Assembly: GCA_023213395.1 (NCBI GenBank)
Contig: CM041465.1
Location: 15,376,001 to 15,440,000, forward strand
Direction: 5' to 3'
DNA length: 64,000 nt
Source: Cycas panzhihuaensis
Lineage: Eukaryota; Cycadophyta
Position 1 is the stretch's first letter; each line of letters begins with the position of its first letter. Positions 1 to 10,339 of this stretch are shown one piece after another. The notes under the pieces are model-generated. The model was not told the origin of the DNA. It saw only the letters and a list, made by a program, of their open reading frames with translations, and searched no databases. A program made the position numbers and the translations under genes.

Positions 1-7
1 AACTTAT

Positions 8-960
8 ATGATGTCTCTGTTTAGGTGCCCTATGAAGGTTATTAGGGCCTTAGAGTCAATTCAGAAAAGGTTTCTATGGTCTGGATCGGAGGATAGGCAG
101 AGAGTTCATTTGGTGTCTTGGGAAAAATTTTATTACCCGAAATGGACTGACGGCTTAAATGTCAAGGACATAGCTTATTTTAATAAGGCTTTAATTGCCA
201 AATTAGGTTGGAGCCTTTCTATTAAGAAGGAGAGATTCTGGTGCAAGTTAATAGACAAGAAATACCTTAAGGGAAACCAGTTTCTAAATTTTAGTCCTTC
301 TAAAATAGGATCTACTATTTAGAGGAGCCTTTTGTTCATCAGGGAGATGTTAGCCTCAAGAGCCCAATGGAGTTTGGGAGATGGAAAATCTATTAAGTAT
401 TAGGAGGACTTCTGGTGCAAAAAATCCCAATTATCTTTAAATATAACTTTTGCCCCCCTATAGGCCGATTGCAAGAGCATCTACTAGAACAAAGTTGCTG
501 ACTATCTGGATGCTTGAGTAGAGGGGAAAGATTAGACAAATTTTGGCGAAATTCCTTTTGGCCAGGAGTGTGAGTAGCAGATCTTAGCTCTTAGGACTAA
601 GCTTAATAAGATTTATATTCCTAAATTTCCTAAGGATGATGTATTAGTTTAGGTGGGCTCCAAGTTTAGGACTTATACAGTCAAGTCAGGATATTTGTCC
701 TTAATAGTTGATAGAGGGCTAACTAAGAATAACCTTTTAGGCAAAGATTGGTCCATGGGGTTGATCCCAAAGTTAGTTATCTTTTCGTGGCTGACTTTGA
801 AAAATAAGATTCTCACCTTGGACAACTTAAGAAAAAAAGGCTTTTCTATGGTAAATAGATGCATCCTTTATCTCTAAGTGGAGGAATCCTTAGATCACCT
901 CTTCTTGCATTGTCCCTACATTAAGGAGGTATGGGTGAAGCTGTGGACGACCTTCAGGGT
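8..960 (+). pseudogene. LINE reverse transcriptase C-terminal region and zf-RVT remnant
   Basis: The first open stretch (8-322) reads like the region downstream of the LINE RT palm, with motifs such as FLWSGSED, HLVSWEKF and FNKALIAKLGW that recur in plant LINE proteins. After a degenerate gap, 653-960 in another frame matches the zf-RVT region: VKSGY, a stretch with IFSWLTLKNKILTLDNL, then DHLFLHCPY followed by W. The two parts are separated by frameshifts and TAG stops. The catalytic YxDD box is not in the window. It would have acted in reverse transcription of the LINE RNA; it is non-functional here. Confidence 0.8.
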
Positions 961-1299
961 TTACTGGATCCTCCCTAATTTGGTAAGAGTCTAGCGGAGG
1001 CTTGAGTGTACCCCTTTAGAAGCAGAACCCTGAATTCCTTGTGGTCCTCTTCGTTACCCATGCTGGCCTGAAATATATGGAAAGAGAGGAACAAACGTAT
1101 ATTCCAAGAGAAAAAAACAAACAAATAGAGGTTATTTGGGACCATCTCAGTGGCCCTAAAGGAGAACCTCAAGGTAGAGGAGACCAATTCCATTCCCCCT
1201 ATCGAACAAAAGATTCTAGTAGATTAGGGAGTGGAGAATTTTATTATAAAACCTAGGTAGGAGAGGCTGGGACTATGGAGCCCCCTGTCAACAGACTAG

Positions 1300-1770
1300 G
1301 TAAAAGCAAACTTTGATGGAGCATCAAAAGGTAATCCTATCGAGGCCGGGGGTAGAGGAGTTTACAGAGATAAAGATGATAGGATTACATGGGTTTTCAC
1401 TGAGTATTACAGTATTCAGACTAACCACAAGGCAGAACTTGAAGTGATGCATAGAGCGATAGACCTTGCTTTCAAAGAGGGATGGATGAGAGTCATAGTG
1501 GAATGTGATTTTATGAATGTGGTTAGGTTGATTAAAGGTGAAGCTGAGTTAGATTGGAAGCACTATACTATAATTTATGATGTGAAGATGTTACTTCAAA
1601 GTAGGGATAACGTCCAGGTGAGTCATATTTACAGGGAAGGGAATAAGCTCATGGATAGTTTGGCTAACTAGGGTGTTCACTCTAGAGCTTCAGAGGTTTG
1701 GAAGGAAGACTTTCTGAAAAAGATTATGGGTCTAACCAGAATAGATATAGAAGGATTTACTGCAACATAG
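1300..1770 (+). pseudogene. LINE RNase H domain (RVT_3 type), decayed
   Basis: A plant LINE-type RNase H that would remove the RNA strand of the RNA-DNA hybrid. Seen in order are the first strand with its Asp (NFDGASKGNP), the conserved Glu in NHKAELE, the Asp in VECDFMNVV and the C-terminal HIYREGNKLMDSLAN motif, so most catalytic carboxylates are still readable. A TAG follows at 1669-1671, where these proteins usually run on for another 30-40 residues. The continuing frame is still legible to about 1770. It is downstream of the RT tail, the standard order in plant L1 elements. Confidence 0.82.
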
Positions 1771-1904
1771 ATTGACCTAGTTTTGTTTGTTTAGCTAGGT
1801 CACGGGCTTGTCACAACTTATTTGAGGTGCCTTATTGGAAGATGGGTGTATATGGGTTGGGGTCCTCTTTTAACCCCCATTTATTTAAACCAAATCAAAA
1901 AAAA

Positions 1905-4113
1905 TATAGGATTATTAGTTATAAGTTTATGACTACAGAAGATGGCATGAATTTATTACGACCTTGTGTGGTAAAGCACAAATATGGTACTAATCAATAA
2001 AGTAACGATTGCTTAAAAGTTAAGATGCATGTAAAAATCATTTCTTGAAAGTCTTTATCCAAACAAAATAAAGACAAATTATCTTCAACAAATTAAGGAC
2101 TTTATAGATTTAGAATGGAGAGATATTTTAAGCTTTTGCCCTAAGATATATGGAGATATTAGTTTAAACCACATACAAGATGAATATGAAATAGTAAATA
2201 GATTATTTCCTTAATGGACTTTAAATAGAACTATAAATAATGCTAAGATAAAAAGTACATAATACTTTTGAAGAAGTAGTAGAGGCATCCATAAAATTGA
2301 AGGAGATTTAGAGACACCACAGACACTTGTGGGTTCTCAATAAGTGATGGAACCACTAGTCTAAGTAATAAGATAATTAAATCTTTCATAGGAGTAGTTG
2401 AAGAGGATAGATGTATCATGACACTTAAAGGTTAATATGAGAAGAAGATTTGAAGAACATGTATCATTAGGCGATCCAACCATATAATCAGAATGCTAGT
2501 CTAGTAAGGTCAAGACTAGAGAAGAATTTTTTCACCATGACTCACCAAGAATGTCGACACAATGAAATGTAAACTTTATATCATATTTACACGAGATAAA
2601 ATCATAACATGGAAGATTGTCATTTTAACATGATGAAAGTAAAAAAGGAGAAAATAAAAGCTCAAAGATAGTATGTAAGTCATACTGCACACTATCATAA
2701 GTGTTGAAAATGGGGACATCATTGTAGTAACTACCCTCATCAAAAAGGAGCAATAGCATGTATTTTACATGGACTAGGAAAGCATGATACGATGGATTAT
2801 CCCAAACTGATGAAAAAACTAAAAGGAAAAGATAAAGTAGTGACCCATTTAATAACAATCAAAAAATTGATATCATTGGTAAGGGAGCGAGGATGTCTAT
2901 TGACAACAGAAGAAAAATAAATAAATTAAGTGACTCAATAAGATACCAAAGAGGAAGTATAATTCCATCAAAGACAACCAAGGATAATCCCAAATAAAGT
3001 GGTTAAAGGGAAAATTACTTATGTAGACCTATTAGAGCAAAAGAAGATATTTTGGAAATTAAAGAACAAGTTTAACCCAATGTTCAATTTTAAAGATTTC
3101 TTTCTCCCTATCTAGAATAATATGTGCATGCAAATTAGTGAACTAGAAAAGGCACAGAAGATATTCATAGTGATGTATTTAATAATTACCTAAATCTTAA
3201 ATATTATAGGGAAAGGTCAAAAAACACTAGAGATAAAATAGGTTAGGTAGATGACTTAATAGGCAAGTTAATGAAGATAAAGATCTTAAACCTTTGGTTG
3301 GTATTTAGATTAATAATTATATATTTTAAGATGCCATTGTTGACTTTAGATCTCAAGTCAACTTGATAATAAAAGAAACATGGAGAAGAATCAGGTAACC
3401 AAGCCTTATCAAATCACTAATTCTCATAAAATTTGCTAATTAAAATTTGGTTTCATGATTAGTTGATTAACATCTTATCTAGTTTCATGTTTAGGAATTA
3501 TAATGAAAGTTGACTTCAAAATTGTCTCTTTACTAGATGGTAATGATGTATATCAAATTTTACTGGGAAGACCATAAGGCAGAAGAATAAGACTAATTCT
3601 CGGCCTAGACTCTAAAAATTTGATAATATGATATAATAATAGAGATGTTATTATTCCTTGAGATAAAAGGCAAGACATATATGAAGAAGATTATGTGTTA
3701 GTCTCAACAAACTGGAATGAGCAACAAATTCCATTTAAAGATATTTATCATTTCTAGGTAATGGATAAAGACTTGGTAAATCTAACTGTAGAGGGATGTG
3801 TGGAGTTCAACATGATTAAATCTCAATTAGTAAATTTGTAAGATGTCCTACTAGCATGGTAAGAGGAAAGATATGAGGAACATCAATCACATTTTTATGT
3901 TTGGGTAGTTGAGAGCAACCCTTAAGAATTGGGGTTAACCATCAAAGTACCATTCTATAATGGCACCATAGGCCCAAGAGAATTCTTAGAAGCATTGGAG
4001 AAATTAGGTGAGGATCCAACTTAAGTCTAGAAAAAAATCCTAACAAGTGTATTACATAACCACTAATGGTTGGTAGAACCCTAGTGAAGGTACTTTTGGT
4101 AGTAAAAGGCAGA
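1905..4113 (+). pseudogene. Ty3/Gypsy gag-protease remnant (family L)
   Basis: Heavily mutated Gypsy internal region. Around 2690-2860 a knuckle-like region reads HYHKC, HHCSNYPH and ILHGLGKHDTMDYP. Around 3491-3572 the segment VSLLDGNDVYQILLGRP is the end of a retropepsin-like domain. Around 3680-4010 comes a conserved tail with DIYEEDYVLV and EFLEALEKLGEDPT. The same blocks in the same order occur on the minus strand at about 34.0-36.5 kb, so the two are copies of one family. TAG and TAA stops interrupt every frame; the longest open stretch is under 80 codons. No RT or integrase is recognisable here. Confidence 0.65.
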
Positions 4114-4391
4114 TGTTAGTGTTAACTATTAAAAGGTGTATATGGGCTGCTTAAGGCCACCAATGAAAATAAAGGCCAAATACCTCTCCAATAAGATTCA
4201 TGGACTAAATAACAATTTTGCTGATTTAAGGCCTTATGGATATAAAAAAAGTAATTTTTGAATGAGAAATTGTTATCACCCATTTAGTGCAAACTTTTGG
4301 TGCCCATTTTTGTATCCATTTGTGCTCTATTTATATTCTACATTTTGGGTTTCTGGTCAAGTGTAAAGAAATTATCAAAGGAATCATATCA
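4114..4391 (+). repeat. LTR (isolated) ahead of a primer-binding site
   Basis: A 278-bp segment beginning TGTTAGTG and ending ATCA, followed two bases later by a primer-binding site. The upstream bases AAAAGGCAGA could be a polypurine tract, so it might also have served as a 3' LTR of the preceding Gypsy remnant. No second copy was found in the window. Boundaries rest on the TG...CA ends and the primer-binding site only. Confidence 0.5.
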
Positions 4392-4393
4392 AG

Positions 4394-4406
4394 TGGCATT
4401 AGAGCC
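4394..4406 (+). other. Primer-binding site, initiator tRNA-Met type
   Basis: TGGCATTAGAGCC differs by two changes from the usual plant retrotransposon primer-binding site complementary to the 3' end of initiator tRNA-Met (TGGTATCAGAGCC). It lies two bases after an LTR-like CA end. Confidence 0.6.
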
Positions 4407-5649
4407 ATGCTCGTGATCATGGGAAGTAACAATAGAAATATTAAGATTTTTTTTTTTCTATAAGATCGAGTACTCTCTCTAACTAAGTAGAGATTAAGGA
4501 AAGACCTTCTCTTAGTACTCTCTCCATGGAGATTGAGGGATAGAATTGACACCACTTAGGAGTCATGAGGGAAGGGGAGTTTCTTCCTTTAGGTAATACC
4601 TAGCACCTTAATTTTTTTTTCTTGTGCTTTATTTTTAGTTCAATTATTTATTTCTATTTCTATGTTGGTTTAAAGTTAGATAACCCCACTTGATAGTTAC
4701 CATTTCTCCCTCCCACCTCTCTTTTCTAGGTAGATAACATTATTAGATGGATACCCAAGTAGTTAGGTAGAAACCCTATACTAGGGGCCTTTAAAAATAA
4801 TAGGGATCTGTCATTCTGGCTAAGTACATTGTATCCTTTCTATCTCTTATGTGAAGGACTTGAGATAACACTCTTAAACCAAGCCCTAGACAAAACCTGA
4901 CTACGAAATTATGCCTCCAAGTATCTTCAAGTATACAGGAGGACTTGTATAGGTCCTGAAGCTTTCCTAATATAGGCAACCTATTAGCCACTAAAGTTCT
5001 ATAGTGTAGTGGTTAGCAGTTAGTACCATAAAGCTACCTACCCTGAACTTCTACATAAGAAGTTTATTGGTAGGCCTACAAGACCAAACACACCTTATCT
5101 AGTGGTTGGTAGGACATCCTATATCACTTATATCATGTCTCACTTTTCGCTTGAGAGTACACGATACAGTATTTACACTAATAGTAAAAAGGAAAAAAAA
5201 AATACTCCAATTTCTAAAGTACTTTCCAAATTTAGAATTATTATTATAGTTAACCTCACAATTTATTTATTTAAAAAAAAAAAAAAAAAGATGAGAAAAA
5301 CACCAAGAAAAGAAAGAAAGAAAGAAAAGAGGAGTAAAAAATATTAAAAAAAAAAAAACTCCACTTAGTCATGCTTTATGGTACTCCTCCACAACAAAAA
5401 AAGTACCATTAAAATTCATATACTTTAGTTCAATCAACACATCATGCTAGTCATTTTTCACTAGGATAGTTTTTGCAATCACTTTTTACGCTTATTAGTA
5501 CCCAGGTCACCTGTGGCCCTTGTCGTCAAAAAAAATCACTTAAAACTCACATACCCCATCTCAATAGACTTTTCATACTCGTTTTGGTGTACTGGGTGAG
5601 TCTATTGCACTTTGGGGTCAACCAACTATAGATACCCTAGCCCCCAATT
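4407..5649. other. Non-coding stretch, nothing recognised
   Basis: No open frame here looks like a protein. The stretch holds poly-A runs near 5271-5289 and 5345-5360, AAAG-type simple repeats near 5305-5340, and pyrimidine-rich DNA. It follows a primer-binding site, so part may be the leader of a lost retrotransposon. Confidence 0.5.
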
Positions 5650-5897
5650 TATTACATACCTACTCCATAACTTGAGAAGAAAGACAGATATTCTTGAATA
5701 CACAAGTACACTTTGAAAGTATTAAATAGTTAAAAGACTAATTTGTATTGATTGATAAAAATAAGTGATGTCCAAGAATACAATGAAATCCATATTTATA
5801 TGAGTATAATGGCCTCTTTACATAAAAGTCGCAATCATTCCTTATGCACCTTTTTATTTAATGAATAATTGGTTAATCCTTAAGGAGGTCTGTAACA
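5650..5897 (-). repeat. 3' LTR of the gag-only element
   Basis: Minus-strand LTR starting TGTTACAGACC at 5897. It aligns along its whole length with 8920-9167, the two sharing long identical stretches such as the one around AGATATTCTTGAATACAC. It is preceded on the minus strand by the polypurine tract at 5898-5910. Confidence 0.8.
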
Positions 5898-5910
5898 ATT
5901 CCTCCCTCTT
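5898..5910 (-). other. Polypurine tract
   Basis: Read on the minus strand, AAGAGGGAGGAAT lies directly against the LTR start TGTTACAG. This is the expected place for plus-strand DNA priming. Confidence 0.65.
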
Positions 5911-6049
5911 AAGATGTTTCACCCACGAAACATAGTCAAACAATTGCAGTCCTTTAACTGAATGTTATCCTTTATTCCATTAGGGACCATTAGGGAATTA
6001 ATTAGATGTTGCAGGCATTTATTGGAAGATTCTTCTAGTTGAAAACCTC

Positions 6050-7767
6050 GACTACTTTTTTCATGTTTTTGGGATGCTTATGGTTGCTTCTCGATTTCTT
6101 CACCCTTATTCTCACATGGTATGACTTTAGTTTTGTTAGTTCTTTTTCCTGATAACGTGATGGTTCTTTCTTCTTTCTTGAATCACATAAATTATTCATC
6201 AATATTCATTTTAAAGGTTCTGAGTATACTAAGCCATTGACTACCCAACAAAATATCTACATCTTCGATATCCATGACATAGAAATCTTTGATAATGCTG
6301 ATGTTGCTTATTGTGAGGTTAAGGTTCTTCATTACCTTTTGACTTGATATTACTTATCTTCCTCTAGCAATTATTTGGAAATGAGGAGTCCTTAATGGAA
6401 ATAACCTCAGTTGTTATGCATAGTTTTGATTAATAAAATTATGTGTGCTACCTGAATGTATCAAGATTATTACAACTTGATTTTTGATAGATCCCTGTAA
6501 TTTTAATATATTTGATTGATTAAAAATGCTCATAGATGATAGTGAAATTTTTGAGTGGTTGACCTCAAGGTTACAATAGCTTTCTTAATGTTTGGAATAA
6601 TGATAATTTCCTCGATTATTTTCTGACCCTTGTTCTTCTTCATCAATATTATTATCAGGCAGTAATATGATTGTATATAACTGGTTCTTTCGATATTTAT
6701 GCCCAAGTTCCCACTTCTCCTCACATCTGAAGTATAGGTTTCTTCTTCTTAAATCTTCTTATTCTATTTTTATTTTTTAAATGATTGATTTGGCAGGTTG
6801 ATTCAGATTGATTAATAATTATTTGTATTGATCACTTGGTAATGGATTATATAGACTAAGTGGAGGAATATAAAGATTTGTACTAGTTTTGTGTAAGGCA
6901 TTGTGTTTATCTTCATGTATTTTGGCTAATTGTATTACTTTGTTAAGATCCTTTGGTTCTTAAATGTTAACATCAGCTTAGATCTCTATTATTAGGGCAT
7001 CTATATATAATTGGATAAGTTGATTAGTTTGGATGTCTTCTAACATATATTAGCTTTATCAATGTTGCATTATATTCTTCTACAAAACCTGTTTATTTTA
7101 ATCTTCGTAACTCACAATAGTAACCGCAGCTAGTTATTGTTTCAAATCATTCAATGAATAAATGGATGAACTCTTTCCAAGTTGGTAATTAATCTCAGAA
7201 TGAAGTTCATTCAAGACACTACCACCATTCACATGCTATTCCATTCATGTGTAGGGTAGCTAAAGAGACTTGTTCTATTAGATCAATTTCTACTAAATGA
7301 AAGTAGTTTTCCATATGTTGGATCCATACCCTTAGTTCATGTGATTTTTGCTCAATGATGAAATATTATATCATAATTTTTTCCAACTTTTTTCTTTTTT
7401 TGTAACTATATACTTTGTAAGCAGTTAAAATATGCTTGAAAACCCACTATCTTTTGTTCCTCGAGGGTCAAATTTTGGTATTCATTAAGATATTTTTTGT
7501 ATTAATTAGAGTTGTTAGAGGACCTAAATATTTTTTCATAGTCTGGTTTCTGAAATGAGATTACCAACTCATTGCTTCATCCTCAAAATCTAGAACAATC
7601 ATGTCTTCTTTTCTTCTCGTTGCTATGATTGTCAATTTGTCCAAAATTTGATGTAAAGTAGGATTTAAGAGAGCATTTAATGTATGGATTGCTTCATGGA
7701 CTGTTTGAGTGATCAATTCAATGATATCCTTTTGGATGGTGTTATCTGTCATCTCTTCAGTGCTCAT
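6050..7767 (-). pseudogene. Gypsy gag and decayed protease
   Basis: The gag start is a minus-strand ATG at 7767, opening a 68-codon stretch that begins MSTEEMTDN. Further down (7300-6850) is a retrotrans_gag-like region with VEIDLIEQVSLATLHMNG, CEWW, and LRRLK followed by TGFVEEYNA, a motif common in plant Gypsy gag. A zinc-knuckle remnant lies around 6700. The 6100-6500 segment keeps only shadows of a retropepsin. Stops interrupt all of it. It would have formed the particle shell of the element; it is not functional now. Confidence 0.65.
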
Positions 7768-8902
7768 TATTTAAATAATAGTATAAGTGCAATTCCAATG
7801 ATTAGCCTCTGTAGTAAAAAAAAATTACTATTTGTGAGAAGTTGATGTTTAATTAGTCAATTATAACCTCTCTCCTTAATTGACAGTATGCCAAAACTAA
7901 GATTGTTCCTGAATGGTCACAAAATAAATTTGACTATGAAAGCATATAGGTAACAATATAACTAAATATTGTATTTAATCTTTATTAATGGTAATAATGA
8001 AAAGATTCCCTCATTAGAATATATATATCTATATAGAAAATGAAGGTGGCATGAAATATCAAACCAACTATTTTGGATTGTCTCTCGAGATATAGTTAAG
8101 AAGCTATAAGCTCATCAATGAGAATTACTCCCAAAGACTTTATGCATAAAGATGCATAATATTTAACTTTAGATCAAATATATAAATGTATATATAATTT
8201 TAATAAAATCTATATAATATATAAATATATATTATGTAAATAAAATTATGTGTAATAACTAATAGTGTTCTACGAAGGTAGTGTAATACACGAGGGTTTT
8301 AAGGCAGCAAACAAACAAACAAGGGTGAAGACAAAGGACATGAATGGATATGAAGACTAATGAGGAAGATCAGGATGAACGACGGGAGGAAGATGACGAG
8401 TGTGAATGGAAATAGAATAGAGGGACTGGATTGACAAAATGATAGACTAGGGTAAACAAGAAAAGAGGGAGTGAGGACAAACATAGCAAACAAGGTAAAT
8501 TGGTAATTAAGGTTTGTACTAGGTAACAAACAAAAAAAGATGTAGTAGAATGGTGATGTGAAATGCAAGGGTAATGCTAAATAGATAAAATGAAACTAAA
8601 ATGCAATGGGAATGCAACAAAACTAGAAAGAATAGAGATGAAATGAGATAAGGAGCAGGAATGATACAACAAATAAAAGGCATTGATCCAATCTGAGCAG
8701 CCTAACAGATCAATTAGAAAAAAATGGATGAACAGAGAAATGAGCTGAGGATTGAAGCACTAAACATACCATGTTTCTATTATAATAATAATTATAGATA
8801 TTATATATTTTGTATGTATTAAAATCAAGTGATGGAAGATATGTATGCAGCGGGATTTCTTTGTAGTAGGTCTATAAGTTGTTGTCCATAGGTGCCAGAA
8901 GT

Positions 8903-8917
8903 AATGCTCTGATACTA
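8903..8917 (-). other. Primer-binding site, initiator tRNA-Met type
   Basis: On the minus strand TAGTATCAGAGCATT sits two bases inside the end of the 5' LTR. It differs from the canonical plant site by one base in the core. Confidence 0.75.
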
Positions 8918-8919
8918 AT

Positions 8920-9167
8920 TGTTATGGACATGCTCCATAACTTAAGGAGAAAGCCAGATATTCTTGAATACACAAGTACAGTTTGAAAGTATTAAATAGT
9001 CAAAAGACCAATTTGTATTGATTGATAAAAATATATGATGTCCGAGAATATAGTGAAAGCCATATTTATATGACTATAATAGCTTTTTCACATAAAAGTC
9101 ACAACCATTCCTTATACACCTTTTCATTTAATGACTAATTAGTTAATCCTTAAGGAGGTCTATAATG
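8920..9167 (-). repeat. 5' LTR of the gag-only element
   Basis: 248-bp partner of 5650-5897, same length and orientation. Its CA end (minus strand) lies at 8920. The TG start at 9167 is mutated (CATTATA in place of TGTTACA). Confidence 0.78.
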
Positions 9168-9700
9168 CTATCACTCTCTTATCCCCTCACTTAACTCCCA
9201 TCTTTTTTAAATCCCCTTCTTCTTATCTATCCTCACTTCATCATTCTATTCTTTCTTCCTCTTCCTATTTCATATAACCCTTCTTCTATCTAGTCCCATT
9301 TCAATTAGTCCTCTTCTCTTATATAAGCTAGTGTTTATAATCAATGATGGCAACATAACATGTTGATAAAATCTAACAAATTAAAAGTAGTTTCATTGTC
9401 ATTAAGGATGAGTTTCATAACATGTAGGAATAACTCATCAACAATAATGACCAAAATACAAAAAAAATTATAACCCTAAAAAGTGAATTTTCAAACATTA
9501 ATATTGATCTTGCAAGATCCTCATAGCTACTCCTGCAAATTGTCAACCAAGGAAGTACCTCAAATTCAATAGTGCTAACCAATCAACAATAGACGCCACC
9601 ACCTACTCCATTTCAAAGTTATCCATGATAGCTACCTTACCCTCATAAAATCAACATCTCCATTTTTTATTTAGAGTTAAATAAGGATAATACAAGTAGT
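9168..9700. other. Pyrimidine-rich non-coding stretch
   Basis: CT-rich sequence (9170-9330) and then AT-rich sequence with no recognised protein or RNA. It may be the decayed leader of the downstream chromovirus; no LTR or primer-binding site was seen. Confidence 0.45.
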
Positions 9701-10339
9701 TGGATTAGTAAGTTGGAGTCATATTTCCAACTCCATCCCATGTTGATTGATGACCACCTTACCTTTGCATCCATCCATCTTGATGGGCAATTCATCTCTG
9801 GTTTCAATGGTGGTAGAGGGAATACCATGTAAATCAATCTTAGGATTAGCTCTACAAAAGCTTCTTTGAGCAATATGAGGACATGTGAAACCAAAACCTT
9901 TTCAGTCAGCTCACTCAACTAAAACAGTCCTTAATAGTTAAAGTTTTCACCAATGAGTTCTAAGCTCTTCATAATAAGGTTAATATGTAGCTCGATCAAC
10001 CCACACTGGTCAAGATCTATATGGATGGTCTCAAAGATTACATCTAGATACACTTGAAAACACCCCCACCAAACACTTTAAGATAGCTTATCACCATGGC
10101 AAAAGCAGATGAAGTGGAATTTGTAATTAAGCACACTTTCACTCCTTGATGGGATACACCTTATTACCCATGCTCCCACCCATTAAACACATAATGACCA
10201 TAACCCCAATAAGAGGATCATCGAGATGATCACCCTATAGTAGAATGCCCTACTATGGAATGACCACTAACTGAACAAACTAGAGGGTATGAGCGAGTGA
10301 CTACTGCCAAAGCCAATAGATATCAGGAAGTAGGCATTT

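Larger units (their letters stand above)
1..1904 (+). mobile_element. LINE (non-LTR retrotransposon), 3' half, decayed
   Basis: This is the 3' part of a plant L1-type LINE that is cut by the left edge of the window. It holds, in order, the tail of the reverse transcriptase, a zf-RVT-like stretch and a terminal RNase H domain. It ends in a short A tract at 1896-1904, as expected for a target-primed element. Several frameshifts and in-frame TAG codons show that it is dead. The 5' half (endonuclease and catalytic RT palm) lies outside the window. Confidence 0.85.
5650..9167 (-). mobile_element. Non-autonomous LTR element with gag-protease only (TR-GAG-like)
   Basis: Two direct repeats of 248 bp (5650-5897 and 8920-9167) bound a 3.0-kb internal region. 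Read on the minus strand, the 5' LTR is followed by an initiator-Met primer-binding site (8903-8917), a leader of about 1.1 kb, a gag ORF start at 7767, a protease-like remnant near 6100-6500, and a polypurine tract directly before the 3' LTR. No reverse transcriptase, RNase H or integrase fits between them. This is the layout described for terminal-repeat gag elements that depend on a helper. Flanking pentamers (CAATT and CTATC) only partly match, consistent with age. Confidence 0.75.

Noticed and set aside
1041-1256. 71-codon plus-strand ORF within the LINE
   Set aside because: Wrong position and frame for the RT to RNase H linker; no motif. It is an open frame by chance in degenerate sequence.
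4791-4991. 66-codon minus-strand ORF
   Set aside because: No family resemblance and no neighbour to support it.
4985-5060. tRNA-like stretch (GTGTAGTGGTTAGCA)
   Set aside because: It resembles a tRNA A box, but no B box or acceptor stem pairing follows.
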